From positions 1 to 32,709 of the forward strand of contig UCMS01000036.1 in the NCBI GenBank assembly GCA_900473805.1: DNA of 32,709 bases. The letters are read 5' to 3'. Positions 1-7,626 of this stretch are shown in pieces. How positions within the stretch are numbered: the first letter of the stretch is position 1; the number at the start of each line of letters is the position of its first letter. The position numbers and the translations under genes are program-made. The stretch is from Hyphomicrobiales bacterium (GTDB taxonomy: Bacteria; Pseudomonadota; Alphaproteobacteria; Rhizobiales; Rhizobiaceae). The notes under the pieces are model-generated. The model was given only the letters and a program-made list of their open reading frames with translations, ran no database searches and was not told where the DNA came from.

Positions 1-35
1 GGGCGGGGCAGGGTGATATCGGTGTCTTCGGTCAT
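1..35 (-). CDS. 5' end of a leftward gene cut by the window edge
   Basis: An ATG on the minus strand at 35 opens a frame that stays open to the window edge and would begin MTEDTDITLPRP. A purine-rich GGAAAG lies a few bases upstream of the ATG and could serve as a ribosome binding site. Only about 12 residues are visible, so no family can be assigned. The GC-rich sequence and the plausible binding site favour a real gene start. Confidence 0.45.
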   Translation of the reverse strand, partial: MTEDTDITLPR

Positions 36-297
36 TTCGCTTTCCCTTTGCTTCTTCTACGCCGTCAGGGGGAAAGTCGTCCGGAAAACAACAAGGCCGC
101 CTGACGGCGGCCTGTTGACAATGTGATCTTGTCGGGCCGCCGGTTACCGGTAGGCCCAAAAATACGTGCAGGTGATGTTTGCGCGAATGTCGATCATGGC
201 GCGTGTGATGCGCCTGTTTTGATCGGATGTCAACGGGGAAGGTATGGGTGTTTTCGGTTTGGTGATGTGGTAGAGTTGGCTGACGGGAGCGCGCAAC
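36..297. other. Intergenic region with two hairpins, no gene
   Basis: No convincing gene is seen here. Positions 94-101 and 106-113 form an 8-bp perfect inverted repeat (AGGCCGCC/GGCGGCCT, loop TGAC). Read leftward, it is followed by a T-rich stretch, so it resembles a leftward terminator although no leftward gene ends here. A second hairpin lies at 134-157 (GGGCC and CCGG arms). The region must hold the parDE promoter, but I cannot pick out a clear one. Confidence 0.4.
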
Positions 298-564
298 ATG
301 ACGATTAGTCTGAAGCTTGACGATAACGATCGCGAAAGGATCGAGCGCCAGTTGGCGAGTGGTCGTTTCCGGGATGCCTCGGCCGTCGTGAGCGCTGGGC
401 TGGAACTTCTTGAAGAACTTGGCGGTGCCAGAGACCATTGGCTGCATGCCGAAATCCCCGCCCGCTTTGCCGATGCTGAGGCTAATCCAGACCGTTTGAT
501 CTCAGGCCATGACATGTTCTCTCGGCTGGAAGCGCGGCACCGTAGCCGTGAGAGTAGCCGATAG
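298..564 (+). CDS. parD: ParD-family antitoxin (ribbon-helix-helix)
   Basis: This 88-residue protein starts MTISLKLDDND and continues with a helical stretch rich in ER and ASAVVSAGLELLEE, typical of the ribbon-helix-helix ParD/CC2985 family. The N-terminal strand would bind the operator DNA as a dimer, and the C-terminal half would wrap around the toxin. A GGGAG sequence about seven bases upstream supports the start. The stop codon is one base from the ATG of the toxin gene, so the two are almost certainly co-transcribed and translationally coupled. The family normally represses its own operon. Function is inferred from family resemblance and gene pairing. Confidence 0.82.
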   Translation: MTISLKLDDNDRERIERQLASGRFRDASAVVSAGLELLEELGGARDHWLHAEIPARFADAEANPDRLISGHDMFSRLEARHRSRESSR

Positions 565-565
565 C

Positions 566-895
566 ATGGTCAGGCCGCTGATTGTTCATTCTGATGCGGC
601 CGACGAACTTGATCGAATCTATGACTACATTGCCGAGCGGAGCGGCTCTGAGAGAGCATGGAGCTTTGTGGACGGCGTCAGGACGTTCCTGGGTAATCTC
701 TGCCTTCACCCGGAACGCGGCAGTTTGCGCAGCGGTGCGGTTGAGGGGCTCCGAGTTGTCGGCTTTCGCCGACGTCTCAGCGTCGCATTCGTGGTGCGGG
801 AAAGAGACGTTCTGGTCCTCGGTTTCTTTTACGCTGGAAGAAACATCGATCCTGCATTGCTCGGCGAGAGAGCCAAGCTGCCTTCGGAGCGATGA
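566..895 (+). CDS. parE: ParE/RelE-family toxin
   Basis: This 109-residue protein has the compact RelE/ParE fold signature: an N-terminal strand (PLIVHSDAADELDRIYDYIA), a central helix, then the basic strands GLRVVGFRRRLSVAFVV and VLVLGFFYAGRN. Family members of this type poison DNA gyrase or, in RelE-like cases, cleave mRNA; the sequence does not decide between them. The ATG at 566 was chosen because it lies one base after the parD stop and starts the conserved domain. An upstream ATG at 509 in the same frame would add 19 unrelated residues inside parD. The gene ends three bases before the convergent cupin gene. Confidence 0.8.
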   Translation: MVRPLIVHSDAADELDRIYDYIAERSGSERAWSFVDGVRTFLGNLCLHPERGSLRSGAVEGLRVVGFRRRLSVAFVVRERDVLVLGFFYAGRNIDPALLGERAKLPSER

Positions 896-898
896 GGT

Positions 899-1357
899 TT
901 ACCGCTCTACGCTGTCTCCCGCCTTCGTCGTCAGCCGCTTCTCGAACCCCATCTTGGTCAGCAGCAGATCCTTATCCGTGTAATGCACCACATCGTCGGG
1001 CGATCGCGTGCCGACCACGAGATAGCTCGCCGGCTGATCCGACCGGTTTTCCAGCCGATGACCCACGGCGACACCCGCCTTGAAGGTGGCCGCGTCCCCT
1101 GGAAGCATTTCTGTCAGCGTCTCGCCCTCGTTCAGCATCACGCGGCCGGAGAGCACATAGACGAACTCGTCTTCCTGTTCGTGCCAGTGTTTGTGCGACG
1201 ACATGGCGCCGGGCATCAGGGTCTCCACGAAGGCGCCGAACTGGGTGAGCCCACCGGCGTCCGACAGCAGTCGTGCCTCGTAAGGCCCCAACTCGGCATT
1301 CACGCCAGTGCCGCTCCAGCTTTCCAGAGGGGCCTCGTTCTGTCGGATGATGGGCAT
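899..1357 (-). CDS. Cupin-domain protein
   Basis: This 152-residue single-domain cupin has motif 1 visible as H57-x-H59-xxxx-E64 followed by VYVLSGRVML, and motif 2 around PGD (87-89) with H100. These are the usual metal ligands of the beta-barrel. The substrate cannot be read from the sequence. It starts 12 bases after the merR stop, with a strong GAGGAG binding site in the gap, so it is very probably the second gene of a merR operon. A link to metal or thiol stress is suggested only by this context. It converges on parE with a three-base gap and no visible terminator. Confidence 0.8.
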   Translation of the reverse strand: MPIIRQNEAPLESWSGTGVNAELGPYEARLLSDAGGLTQFGAFVETLMPGAMSSHKHWHEQEDEFVYVLSGRVMLNEGETLTEMLPGDAATFKAGVAVGHRLENRSDQPASYLVVGTRSPDDVVHYTDKDLLLTKMGFEKRLTTKAGDSVER

Positions 1358-1369
1358 CCCGTCTCCTCC

Positions 1370-1783
1370 TCAATGTTCGTGTTCGCACAGCCCGTGATCG
1401 GACAGCGCTCGGATCACATAACAATCGCTGACGGTGTGGCACCCGTCGTGCGAGGCAATGCGGGAAAGTTCCTCCTCCAGCTTCTTCAGCTTCGCGATCT
1501 TCTCCCGCACCTCGTCCAATTGCTCGCGTGCGATCTGATCCGCTCTGTCGCAGGGTTCCTCCGGGTGCCGGCTGAGCGTCAGCAATTCGCGGATCGCCTC
1601 GATCGGAAAGCCGAGATCGCGGGCATGGCGGATGAAGGTCAGCCGGTCGAGATCGGCCCTTTCGTAGCGCCGCTGATTGCCTTCGGTCCGGTCGGGCGCG
1701 GAGATGAGGCCCATCTGTTCGTAATAGCGGATGGTCGGCACCTTCACTCCGGTGCGCCGCGACAGATCTCCGATCGCATACAT
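1370..1783 (-). CDS. MerR-family metal-responsive regulator
   Basis: This 137-residue protein begins with the MerR winged helix (YAIGDLSRRTGVKVPTIRYY, then R39-R40-Y), followed by a dimerisation coiled coil at about 85-110. Cys78, Cys115, Cys121 and Cys133, with several histidines in the last 25 residues (His112, 116, 130, 135, 137), resemble the metal site of ZntR-type zinc, lead or cadmium sensors, where a dimerisation-helix Cys joins C-terminal Cys/His. It faces a CDF metal transporter across an 83-base gap holding a MerR-type promoter, so it most likely activates that gene when metal binds. The specific metal is not determined. Confidence 0.88.
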   Translation of the reverse strand: MYAIGDLSRRTGVKVPTIRYYEQMGLISAPDRTEGNQRRYERADLDRLTFIRHARDLGFPIEAIRELLTLSRHPEEPCDRADQIAREQLDEVREKIAKLKKLEEELSRIASHDGCHTVSDCYVIRALSDHGLCEHEH

Positions 1784-1796
1784 CGCAAAAAACCTC

Positions 1797-1827
1797 TTGA
1801 ACCTCTAGTCGCTAGAGATCCTATCTT
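1797..1827 (+). promoter_or_regulatory. MerR-type promoter and operator (19-bp spacer)
   Basis: TTGAAC at 1797-1802 and TATCTT at 1822-1827 are separated by exactly 19 bp, the stretched spacing typical of MerR-activated promoters. The spacer contains the inverted repeat CTCTAG-TCG-CTAGAG (1803-1817), centred at 1810. The promoter points at the CDF transporter, whose ATG is 39 bases downstream of the -10 element. Confidence 0.85.
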
Positions 1828-1866
1828 TGCCGTGTAACCAGAACAAGACCTGAAGGATCAAGACGA

Positions 1867-2592
1867 ATGAGTGCTTCCTGCGGCCATGACCATGCCCCCT
1901 TCGACGGCATGTCCGACACCTACAAGCGGCGCCTGTGGTTGGTAATCGCCATCAACGCATCCATGTTTGCGGTCGAAATGACGGCCGGTCAGTTGGCCCG
2001 CTCGCAGGCGCTGCAGGCCGATGCGCTGGATTTCTTTGCCGATGCCGTGACCTACGGCATCTCGCTCGCCGTCATCGGCGCTTCGCTGAAGACCCGCAGT
2101 CTCGCCGCGGCCGTAAAGGGCGGCAGTCTTTTCCTGATGGGGCTCTGGGTGTTCGGCGCAACGCTTTGGCGCGTTCTTTATCAGACCGTGCCGGAGGCGC
2201 CGGTGATGGGCACCATCGGTTTCCTGGCGCTTGCAGCCAATCTGGCGAGCGTATTGTTGCTGATGAACTACAAGGACGGCGACGCCAATGTTCGCTCCGT
2301 CTGGCTCTGCTCACGCAATGACGCGATCGGCAACGTCATCGTCATGATCGCCGCACTCGGCGTCTGGGGCACGGCCACTGCCTGGCCCGACCTGATCGTG
2401 GCGGGCGTCATGGCAGGCCTTTTCCTAACCTCGTCGATGCAAATTCTGACCCAGAGCTATCAGGAATGGCGAAGCGGGGAGCCTGTGAAGGTGGACCCGC
2501 ATGTCGGCTCAGCAGAACAGCACGGCCATGCCCACGCACATGGCGGTCACGATCACCACGCCCATGAGCACCACGTCCACGCCCATCACTGA
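1867..2592 (+). CDS. Cation diffusion facilitator with His-rich tail
   Basis: This 241-residue membrane protein has about six hydrophobic segments and the CDF layout (SQALQADALDFFADA in TM2, CSRNDAIGN in TM5). It would export a divalent metal in exchange for protons. In the usual zinc transporters the two metal-site motifs are HxxxD or DxxxD in TM2 and HxxxD in TM5. Here they read D55-xxx-D59 and C148-xxx-D152, so a Cys replaces the TM5 His. The N terminus has CGHDH. The last 23 residues carry 13 histidines, a likely cytosolic metal buffer, and the long cytoplasmic C-terminal domain of larger CDFs is missing. The MerR promoter upstream implies induction by metal. Confidence 0.87.
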   Translation: MSASCGHDHAPFDGMSDTYKRRLWLVIAINASMFAVEMTAGQLARSQALQADALDFFADAVTYGISLAVIGASLKTRSLAAAVKGGSLFLMGLWVFGATLWRVLYQTVPEAPVMGTIGFLALAANLASVLLLMNYKDGDANVRSVWLCSRNDAIGNVIVMIAALGVWGTATAWPDLIVAGVMAGLFLTSSMQILTQSYQEWRSGEPVKVDPHVGSAEQHGHAHAHGGHDHHAHEHHVHAHH

Positions 2593-2603
2593 TAGGCTCG
2601 CGA

Positions 2604-2648
2604 CAAAAAAAAGACCGGCGCGGCATCATGCCGGCCGGCCCTTTTTCC
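2604..2648. terminator. Bidirectional terminator between the CDF gene and the small hypothetical gene
   Basis: A GC-rich imperfect hairpin (ACCGGC...ATGCCGGCCGG) is preceded by a run of A and followed by CTTTTT. It therefore has a T-tract in both directions and can end both convergent genes. Confidence 0.72.
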
Positions 2649-2660
2649 GCATCTCAAGTC

Positions 2661-2984
2661 TCAGAATTCGTCGTAGACGCTCGGGACTTCATATTCGCGA
2701 TACGCTGCCTCAACCATCTGCAGCCGCGCATTCTCACCCAGTTCGTCGCGATTGCCCGCGCCAGAGCCATTGATCTGGACCGCCGGCTTGCGACCGCTGT
2801 CGACCGTCCACAGTGCCGAAGCGAGCTGATTGGACAGGAGCGTACTAGAAAACGTGCTGGCGCCACCCGTCGCGCGCCCGGAGCTCGTCGATGTGGCCTC
2901 GGTAGACGCATCGTCGACCACGGCCGCACCCGGCACATGGCGGCTTTGATAGGAGTAGCTGCTGAGACCGCTCTCGATCCTCAT
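2661..2984 (-). CDS. Small hypothetical protein, Ser/Thr/Ala-rich
   Basis: This 107-residue protein is of no family I recognise. It begins MRIESGLSSYSYQSRHVPG, has a low-complexity Ser/Thr/Ala/Gly middle, and ends in a more ordered helical stretch (ENARLQMVEAAYREYEVP) with the acidic end YDEF. No signal peptide or membrane segment is seen. The ATG at 2984 was chosen over a GTG at 2993 because GAGGT sits seven bases upstream. The ordered tail and terminator suggest a real gene. A full CtrA-type box lies 22 bases upstream of the ATG, which hints at cell-cycle control. Confidence 0.65.
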   Translation of the reverse strand: MRIESGLSSYSYQSRHVPGAAVVDDASTEATSTSSGRATGGASTFSSTLLSNQLASALWTVDSGRKPAVQINGSGAGNRDELGENARLQMVEAAYREYEVPSVYDEF

Positions 2985-3006
2985 GGCGGACACCTCGGTT
3001 GAAGAA

Positions 3007-3022
3007 TTAACCTTTTGTTAAC
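3007..3022. promoter_or_regulatory. CtrA-type box upstream of the small hypothetical gene
   Basis: The sequence TTAA-CCTTTTG-TTAAC matches the full alphaproteobacterial CtrA consensus TTAA-N7-TTAAC with no mismatch. It ends 22 bases before the ATG at 2984 on the minus strand, so it would overlap or abut the promoter of that gene. That close position is compatible with repression. Confidence 0.6.
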
Positions 3023-3281
3023 CTTTCAACCTTGTGCGAAGCTTGCGCCGCCGCGCGGGCGGCATCAATTGGCCCTTGCGGAAAACGAGTGCAAAAAGTA
3101 CGGCGGCGAATCACAGGCCCGAGGGGCCGGGCAAGGTCTCGCGGAAGGGTCCGCTGCAAACCGAAGATGATGGCGGTAAATTGAGAGGCCCGTTACGTCT
3201 TGCCAGCCCCTCTGATTATATTGGTATATTCGGATGAATAGACTTGCCCCAGTCTGCTGGCTGGTTCCGGGAAGCGGTTGC

Positions 3282-5144
3282 TCAGTACTGGCATCGCCAG
3301 TTGGCTTTTCCACTCGGTTTGACCAACTTGTCGAGATCCGCACGGCTCGGCTTCGACAGGCTTTGAGAGTATCTGGGCCATATCTCCTCGGCCGACATGC
3401 CAAGGCCGGCGAGCGTTGAGACGACGAGCCTTCCATGAGAGCCGGCGTTCGGCAGGCGGCCCTGTTCCCACCAGATACGCATCTGTGGCAGAGCGGAACC
3501 TGCGCTGGCGCCAGCCTTGCAAAGCCCGGTTATACCCGCAAGATAAGGATGCTCGTATTCGATCGACTTGAAGCTCCCCTTGCCTCCACTGAGGCCCGTA
3601 TCGACAAGATATAGCAAGGTGGGAACCGCATCCTCGCCGAAGACTGAAAGATGCGAAAGTGCAGTCCATCCGTAGGCCTGCGCATCGGGGTTGCGAGCAA
3701 TATCGAGCAGTTCCGACTTATATGGTTGGAGAACATCAAGAGGCATCTGTTGCAGCGCCGTTCCGATACTCGTCCAATGGGTGGCGATGTTGTTACTGGG
3801 GCCCACCGACCACGTCACGCCAGCCTGTGCGCGTCTCACAATCATGCGGGCGAGAAGTTCAAGATCTGCGGTATTGCCCCGCTTCACGGCTTGACGTGCG
3901 ACAGCATAAAGACGTGGAGGGGGAGGATAGCGAAGGTCCTGCACGAGCCGCAGATACAAGTGGTACAGGGTTTCCGGCACGCCATCCCGAGAGCCCACCA
4001 CAACACGGTCGACATAGGTTGAAAACGCGCTCCATTCCGCAGCTGTCGGTGAACGGGTTTCCTGCAGGGCGTTGTCAATCGTACGCTCTATTCGTTCGCC
4101 GGCGTGGTCGCCGTTCAGTACGAGGTTCAATCCCAGCACATCGGTCAGAAGCCGAGTGATAGCAGGAAATGCGTAACTTTCGCCCGCCCAATTGATCCCG
4201 CGGTTAAAGCGCATGAACCCCGGCGCCATTTTGAATTCGCTTCCTCCGTTAACGACGGGCGTCAGCAGGGGAGCAAACTCCATATAATGTACCGAAGTCT
4301 GCCGATACGTTTCCTCGTAGGAAGCGTCGGCGGATCGGCTGTAGACACTGGTCCTGAACACCTTGATCGTATCGGCGTTCAGATTGAACCCCGCGTCCAG
4401 CGCGCTCGTGCCTGTTTTGGTCAGCCCACGCGTTATGACAATCTCCGCCTCACTCAACAAGGTCGCTCGCTGGATCAGGCACTCTCCGGTTGCTATTCTT
4501 AGCTGAATGAGATCGATGGCATCGGCTTTTTCCCGGCCGTTTCGGTCTCCAGGGAGATCGAGCACATCAAAGCCTGGCTTGAATCGGACGGCGGGACAGA
4601 CATCTCTGCGCTGCAGGCTGAACTCAAGCGCGGCTTCGCGTCCGGTCGGCGGCAGGTCTGGTCGGTCGGAAATAGAGATAAGAAACCTGCTTGCCGTTCC
4701 CGTTAAGAGAACGCGCAGGCACAGATCGTCACATTGACTTGCCTCTCGTTCGTAGTTGCGCGCTTTTTTGATGCCGATTGATGAGGGCCGCAAGGGAAGG
4801 TGGATGCGATTGTGATCGTGGCTCGTCCACGCTTCAGCCGTTGCCTTGATGGGCGCATTCAACCACAGCGGCGGTAGACACAGGATGAGCCCGGTCAGGA
4901 CAGATGCTATGACAAGCTTTCCGAGCGGTGATGCTGGCGTAATAGTGTACAGGACGAACAGCGGCAGGAGGACGGTGAAGACAGGAGGGCCGAACAAAAT
5001 CAGAAGGCCCAACGGAAGCCCAATCCCGGTAAACATCAGCACAATCGTTACCGAGGGGATCGTGATCGCGACAACTGTCATCAGGAAGAAAAACAGCGTC
5101 AGGCCGCCAAAAAAGTTCTCCCATCTTCCTGATGCACGCGCCAT
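3282..5144 (-). CDS. Large membrane-anchored hypothetical protein
   Basis: This protein of about 620 residues is not of a family I recognise. After a short basic start (MARASGRWENFF) there are roughly 85 very hydrophobic residues, probably three or four membrane segments, followed by a large hydrophilic part. The last 250 residues are helical, with spaced Leu/Ala motifs suggestive of HEAT-like repeats (for example LDIARNPDAQAYGWTALSHL and LAGITGLCKAGASAGSALPQM). The ATG at 5144 was preferred to an in-frame TTG at 5180 because the hydrophobic region follows it directly; neither has a good ribosome binding site. Base composition looks slightly less GC-rich than the neighbours. It stands alone, with no operon partner. 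Confidence 0.7.
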   Translation of the reverse strand: MARASGRWENFFGGLTLFFFLMTVVAITIPSVTIVLMFTGIGLPLGLLILFGPPVFTVLLPLFVLYTITPASPLGKLVIASVLTGLILCLPPLWLNAPIKATAEAWTSHDHNRIHLPLRPSSIGIKKARNYEREASQCDDLCLRVLLTGTASRFLISISDRPDLPPTGREAALEFSLQRRDVCPAVRFKPGFDVLDLPGDRNGREKADAIDLIQLRIATGECLIQRATLLSEAEIVITRGLTKTGTSALDAGFNLNADTIKVFRTSVYSRSADASYEETYRQTSVHYMEFAPLLTPVVNGGSEFKMAPGFMRFNRGINWAGESYAFPAITRLLTDVLGLNLVLNGDHAGERIERTIDNALQETRSPTAAEWSAFSTYVDRVVVGSRDGVPETLYHLYLRLVQDLRYPPPPRLYAVARQAVKRGNTADLELLARMIVRRAQAGVTWSVGPSNNIATHWTSIGTALQQMPLDVLQPYKSELLDIARNPDAQAYGWTALSHLSVFGEDAVPTLLYLVDTGLSGGKGSFKSIEYEHPYLAGITGLCKAGASAGSALPQMRIWWEQGRLPNAGSHGRLVVSTLAGLGMSAEEIWPRYSQSLSKPSRADLDKLVKPSGKANWRCQY

Positions 5145-5339
5145 TGAAACTCTTGATCCCGGAGAGCTCGTCGGCCACAACGGTGACGATTAGTTTCAGC
5201 AACCTATGATTGCTCAATGAAAAACGGCTGAATGGAAAAGCTCAAATGCAGAATATTTGCTGGAAACGGAGCTATTCATCTCAAACACACCCTTTGGTTC
5301 GTGCTGAGTAGACGTCTCGCCGGTGCGGATATCGGGTTC

Positions 5340-5369
5340 GGTGCCCGCCTCTCGTATGAGGACGGGCGC
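5340..5369 (-). terminator. Hairpin downstream of oligopeptidase B
   Basis: GGTGCCCGCCTC and GAGGACGGGCGCC form a roughly 12-bp stem with one bulged A and the loop TCGTAT, just beyond the stop of the leftward peptidase gene. No T-tract follows in either direction, so it may protect a 3' end or assist termination only weakly. Confidence 0.45.
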
Positions 5370-5376
5370 CGCCGCC

Positions 5377-7485
5377 TCACATCTTCCCCGCCACCTTGAT
5401 CGCATAGGCATATTCAAACGCGATCTCTTCCAACCGCTGGAAACGTCCCGACTTGCCGCCATGGCCGGCGGCCATGTTGGTCTTCAGCAGGAAGGGGCCA
5501 GCCTCCGGGGCGATGGCGCGAAGCTTCGCGATCCACTTGGTCGGCTCCCAATAGGTGACGCGCGGGTCGGTGAGGCCCGAAAGCGCGATAATCGGCGGAT
5601 AGGGCTTCTTATCGACGTTGTCGTAGGGGCTATAGGCCGCAATCCAGCGATATTCTTCTTCCGACTCGATCGGATTGCCCCATTCCGGCCATTCCGGCGG
5701 GGTGAGCGGCAGGGTGTCGTCGAGCATGGTGTTCAAGACGTCGACAAAGGGCACGGCGGCGATGATGCCGGCAAATTTTTCCGGCGCCATATTGGCAACC
5801 GCCCCCATCAGCATGCCGCCGGCCGAGCCGCCTTCGGCGATGATCCGGTCGAAGGAGGTGAACTTCTCCTGCACCAGGTGGTCGGCAGCCGAGATGAAGT
5901 CCTTGAAGGTATTGACCTTCTTTTCCATCTTGCCGTCTTCATACCAGGAGAACCCCTTGTCCTTGCCGCCGCGGATATGGGCAATCGCATAGACGAAGCC
6001 GCGATCGGCGAGCGACAGGCAATTGGTGTTGAAGCCGGCGGGGATGGTGATGCCATAGGCGCCGTAGCCGTAGAGCAGGCAAGGCGCCGAGCCGTCGAGC
6101 GGGGTGTCCTTGCGATAGAGCAGGGTGACCGGCACCGTCTCGCCGTCATGGGCTTCGGCAAAGACGCGGCGGGTGATATAGTCCTCAGGGTTATGGCCCG
6201 ACGGCACTTCCTGGGTCTTCAAAAGCGTGCGCTCGCGGGTCGCCATGTTGTAGTCGAACAACTGCGAGGGCGTCGTCATCGACGAATAGGAGAAGCGGAT
6301 GACGTCGGTGTCGTATTCTGCGGCCCCCTGCAGGCCGAGCGAATAGGCTTCCTCGGCAAAGGCGATCGAATGCTCCTCGCCGGACTTGCGGTCGCGGATC
6401 ATGATGACGGGCAGGCCTTCGCGACGCTCCAGCCAGACGAGATGGCGGGCAAAAGCCATGTGGCTGAGGATCAGCCGGCCCGGTTCATGCGGCACGACTT
6501 CGGTCCAGTTCGCCTTGCCCGGGGCGGTTACAGGTGCCTCGACGATCTTGAAATCCTTGGCGCCGTCGGCATTGGTCAGGATGTAGAAGACATCGCCGCC
6601 TTCCGTCATCGAATACTCGACGCCTTCCTCGCGCTCGGCCACCAGCTGCGGCTCGGCGGCCAGGTCCTTGGTCGAGAGCAGGCGATATTCCGAGGTCTCG
6701 TGGTCATGGATGTCGATATAGATGAAGTCGTCGAGCAGCGAGCCGCCCACGCCCATGAAGAAGCCGGGATCTGTCTCCTCATAGACAAGGCGATCTTCAG
6801 ACTGCGGCTGGCCGACGATATGGTGAAACACCTTGGACGGCCGGTGGTTCTCGTCCTGCAGCGTGTAGAAGAAGCTCTTGCCGTCTGGCGCCCAGACCCC
6901 GCCGCCGGCGGTGTTTTCAAGCACGTCGTCGAGATCCTGCTTGGTCGTGAGATCACGCACCCGGAGAGTGAAATATTCCGAGCCCTTGTCGTCGTAACCC
7001 CAGATGCCGAAGGCATGGTCGGTGGTGTGGTCTATGCCGGAGAGGCGGAAATAGTCTTTGCCGGTCGCCTCCTTGTCGCCGTCCAACAGCAGTTCGCGGA
7101 TCGTCTCGTCCTTCGCATTGCCGTCGCGCGGGATGCGGAAATAGCGCGGTTGCTCGCCGCCGGTGACGAAGGCGGAGCCATAGGCAAAGGGTCCGTCCTT
7201 CATCGGGATCGACGAATCGTCTTCCTTGATGCGCCCCTTCATCTCGGCAAAGAGCTGTGCCTGCAGCTCCTTTGTGTCGCCCATGGCGGCATCCATATAG
7301 GCGTTCTCGGCTTCCAGATAGGAGCGGATTTCGGGATCGAGGATCGAGGTGTCCTTGAACATCTGCTGCCAGTTGTCGGCGCGCAGCCAGGCGTAATCGT
7401 CCGTTCGGGTGATGCCATGACGGGTGTCGGTGACGGGCTTCTTGGCGACGGAAGGTGCGGCGGGCAGGTTTCTAAAAACGGACAA
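5377..7485 (-). CDS. ptrB: Oligopeptidase B-like S9A serine peptidase
   Basis: This 702-residue protein has the full length and domain order of prolyl-oligopeptidase family S9A: an N-terminal helical part, a seven-bladed propeller (about 80-420), then an alpha/beta-hydrolase domain. The catalytic triad is visible as Ser554 in GGSAGG, Asp640 in LTDPRV and His675 in AGHGGKSGR. Members cleave short peptides, usually after Arg or Lys, in the cytoplasm or periplasm; no signal peptide is seen, so it is probably cytoplasmic. The start is a TTG at 7485: no in-frame ATG lies near, and the residues straight after it (RNLPAAP...TRHGITRTDDYAWLR) match the expected N terminus. It is divergent from the deacetylase gene. 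Confidence 0.93.
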   Translation of the reverse strand: MSVFRNLPAAPSVAKKPVTDTRHGITRTDDYAWLRADNWQQMFKDTSILDPEIRSYLEAENAYMDAAMGDTKELQAQLFAEMKGRIKEDDSSIPMKDGPFAYGSAFVTGGEQPRYFRIPRDGNAKDETIRELLLDGDKEATGKDYFRLSGIDHTTDHAFGIWGYDDKGSEYFTLRVRDLTTKQDLDDVLENTAGGGVWAPDGKSFFYTLQDENHRPSKVFHHIVGQPQSEDRLVYEETDPGFFMGVGGSLLDDFIYIDIHDHETSEYRLLSTKDLAAEPQLVAEREEGVEYSMTEGGDVFYILTNADGAKDFKIVEAPVTAPGKANWTEVVPHEPGRLILSHMAFARHLVWLERREGLPVIMIRDRKSGEEHSIAFAEEAYSLGLQGAAEYDTDVIRFSYSSMTTPSQLFDYNMATRERTLLKTQEVPSGHNPEDYITRRVFAEAHDGETVPVTLLYRKDTPLDGSAPCLLYGYGAYGITIPAGFNTNCLSLADRGFVYAIAHIRGGKDKGFSWYEDGKMEKKVNTFKDFISAADHLVQEKFTSFDRIIAEGGSAGGMLMGAVANMAPEKFAGIIAAVPFVDVLNTMLDDTLPLTPPEWPEWGNPIESEEEYRWIAAYSPYDNVDKKPYPPIIALSGLTDPRVTYWEPTKWIAKLRAIAPEAGPFLLKTNMAAGHGGKSGRFQRLEEIAFEYAYAIKVAGKM

Positions 7486-7626
7486 GGTTTTCTCGCTTTA
7501 TCATGTCGAGGCAGATTGCCTGCCTGTATGGTTTCAGAGATAAAGCCGCCCCGGCGGGACTTCAAGCCGAGCTATTCCAAAGCCGGGTTTTGCCATGGCG
7601 AAGGACGCGGAGACAGGCAGGCGAGA

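Noticed and set aside
144..515. 123-residue leftward open frame over parD
   Set aside because: It is Ser/Arg-rich shadow sequence of parD with no ribosome binding site. The parD and parE pairing is clear on the other strand.
5323..7626. N-terminal extension of the deacetylase frame, giving a 1030-residue protein
   Set aside because: The extension runs antisense over the oligopeptidase B gene and has no family features. The real start at 7627 leads straight into a signal peptide.
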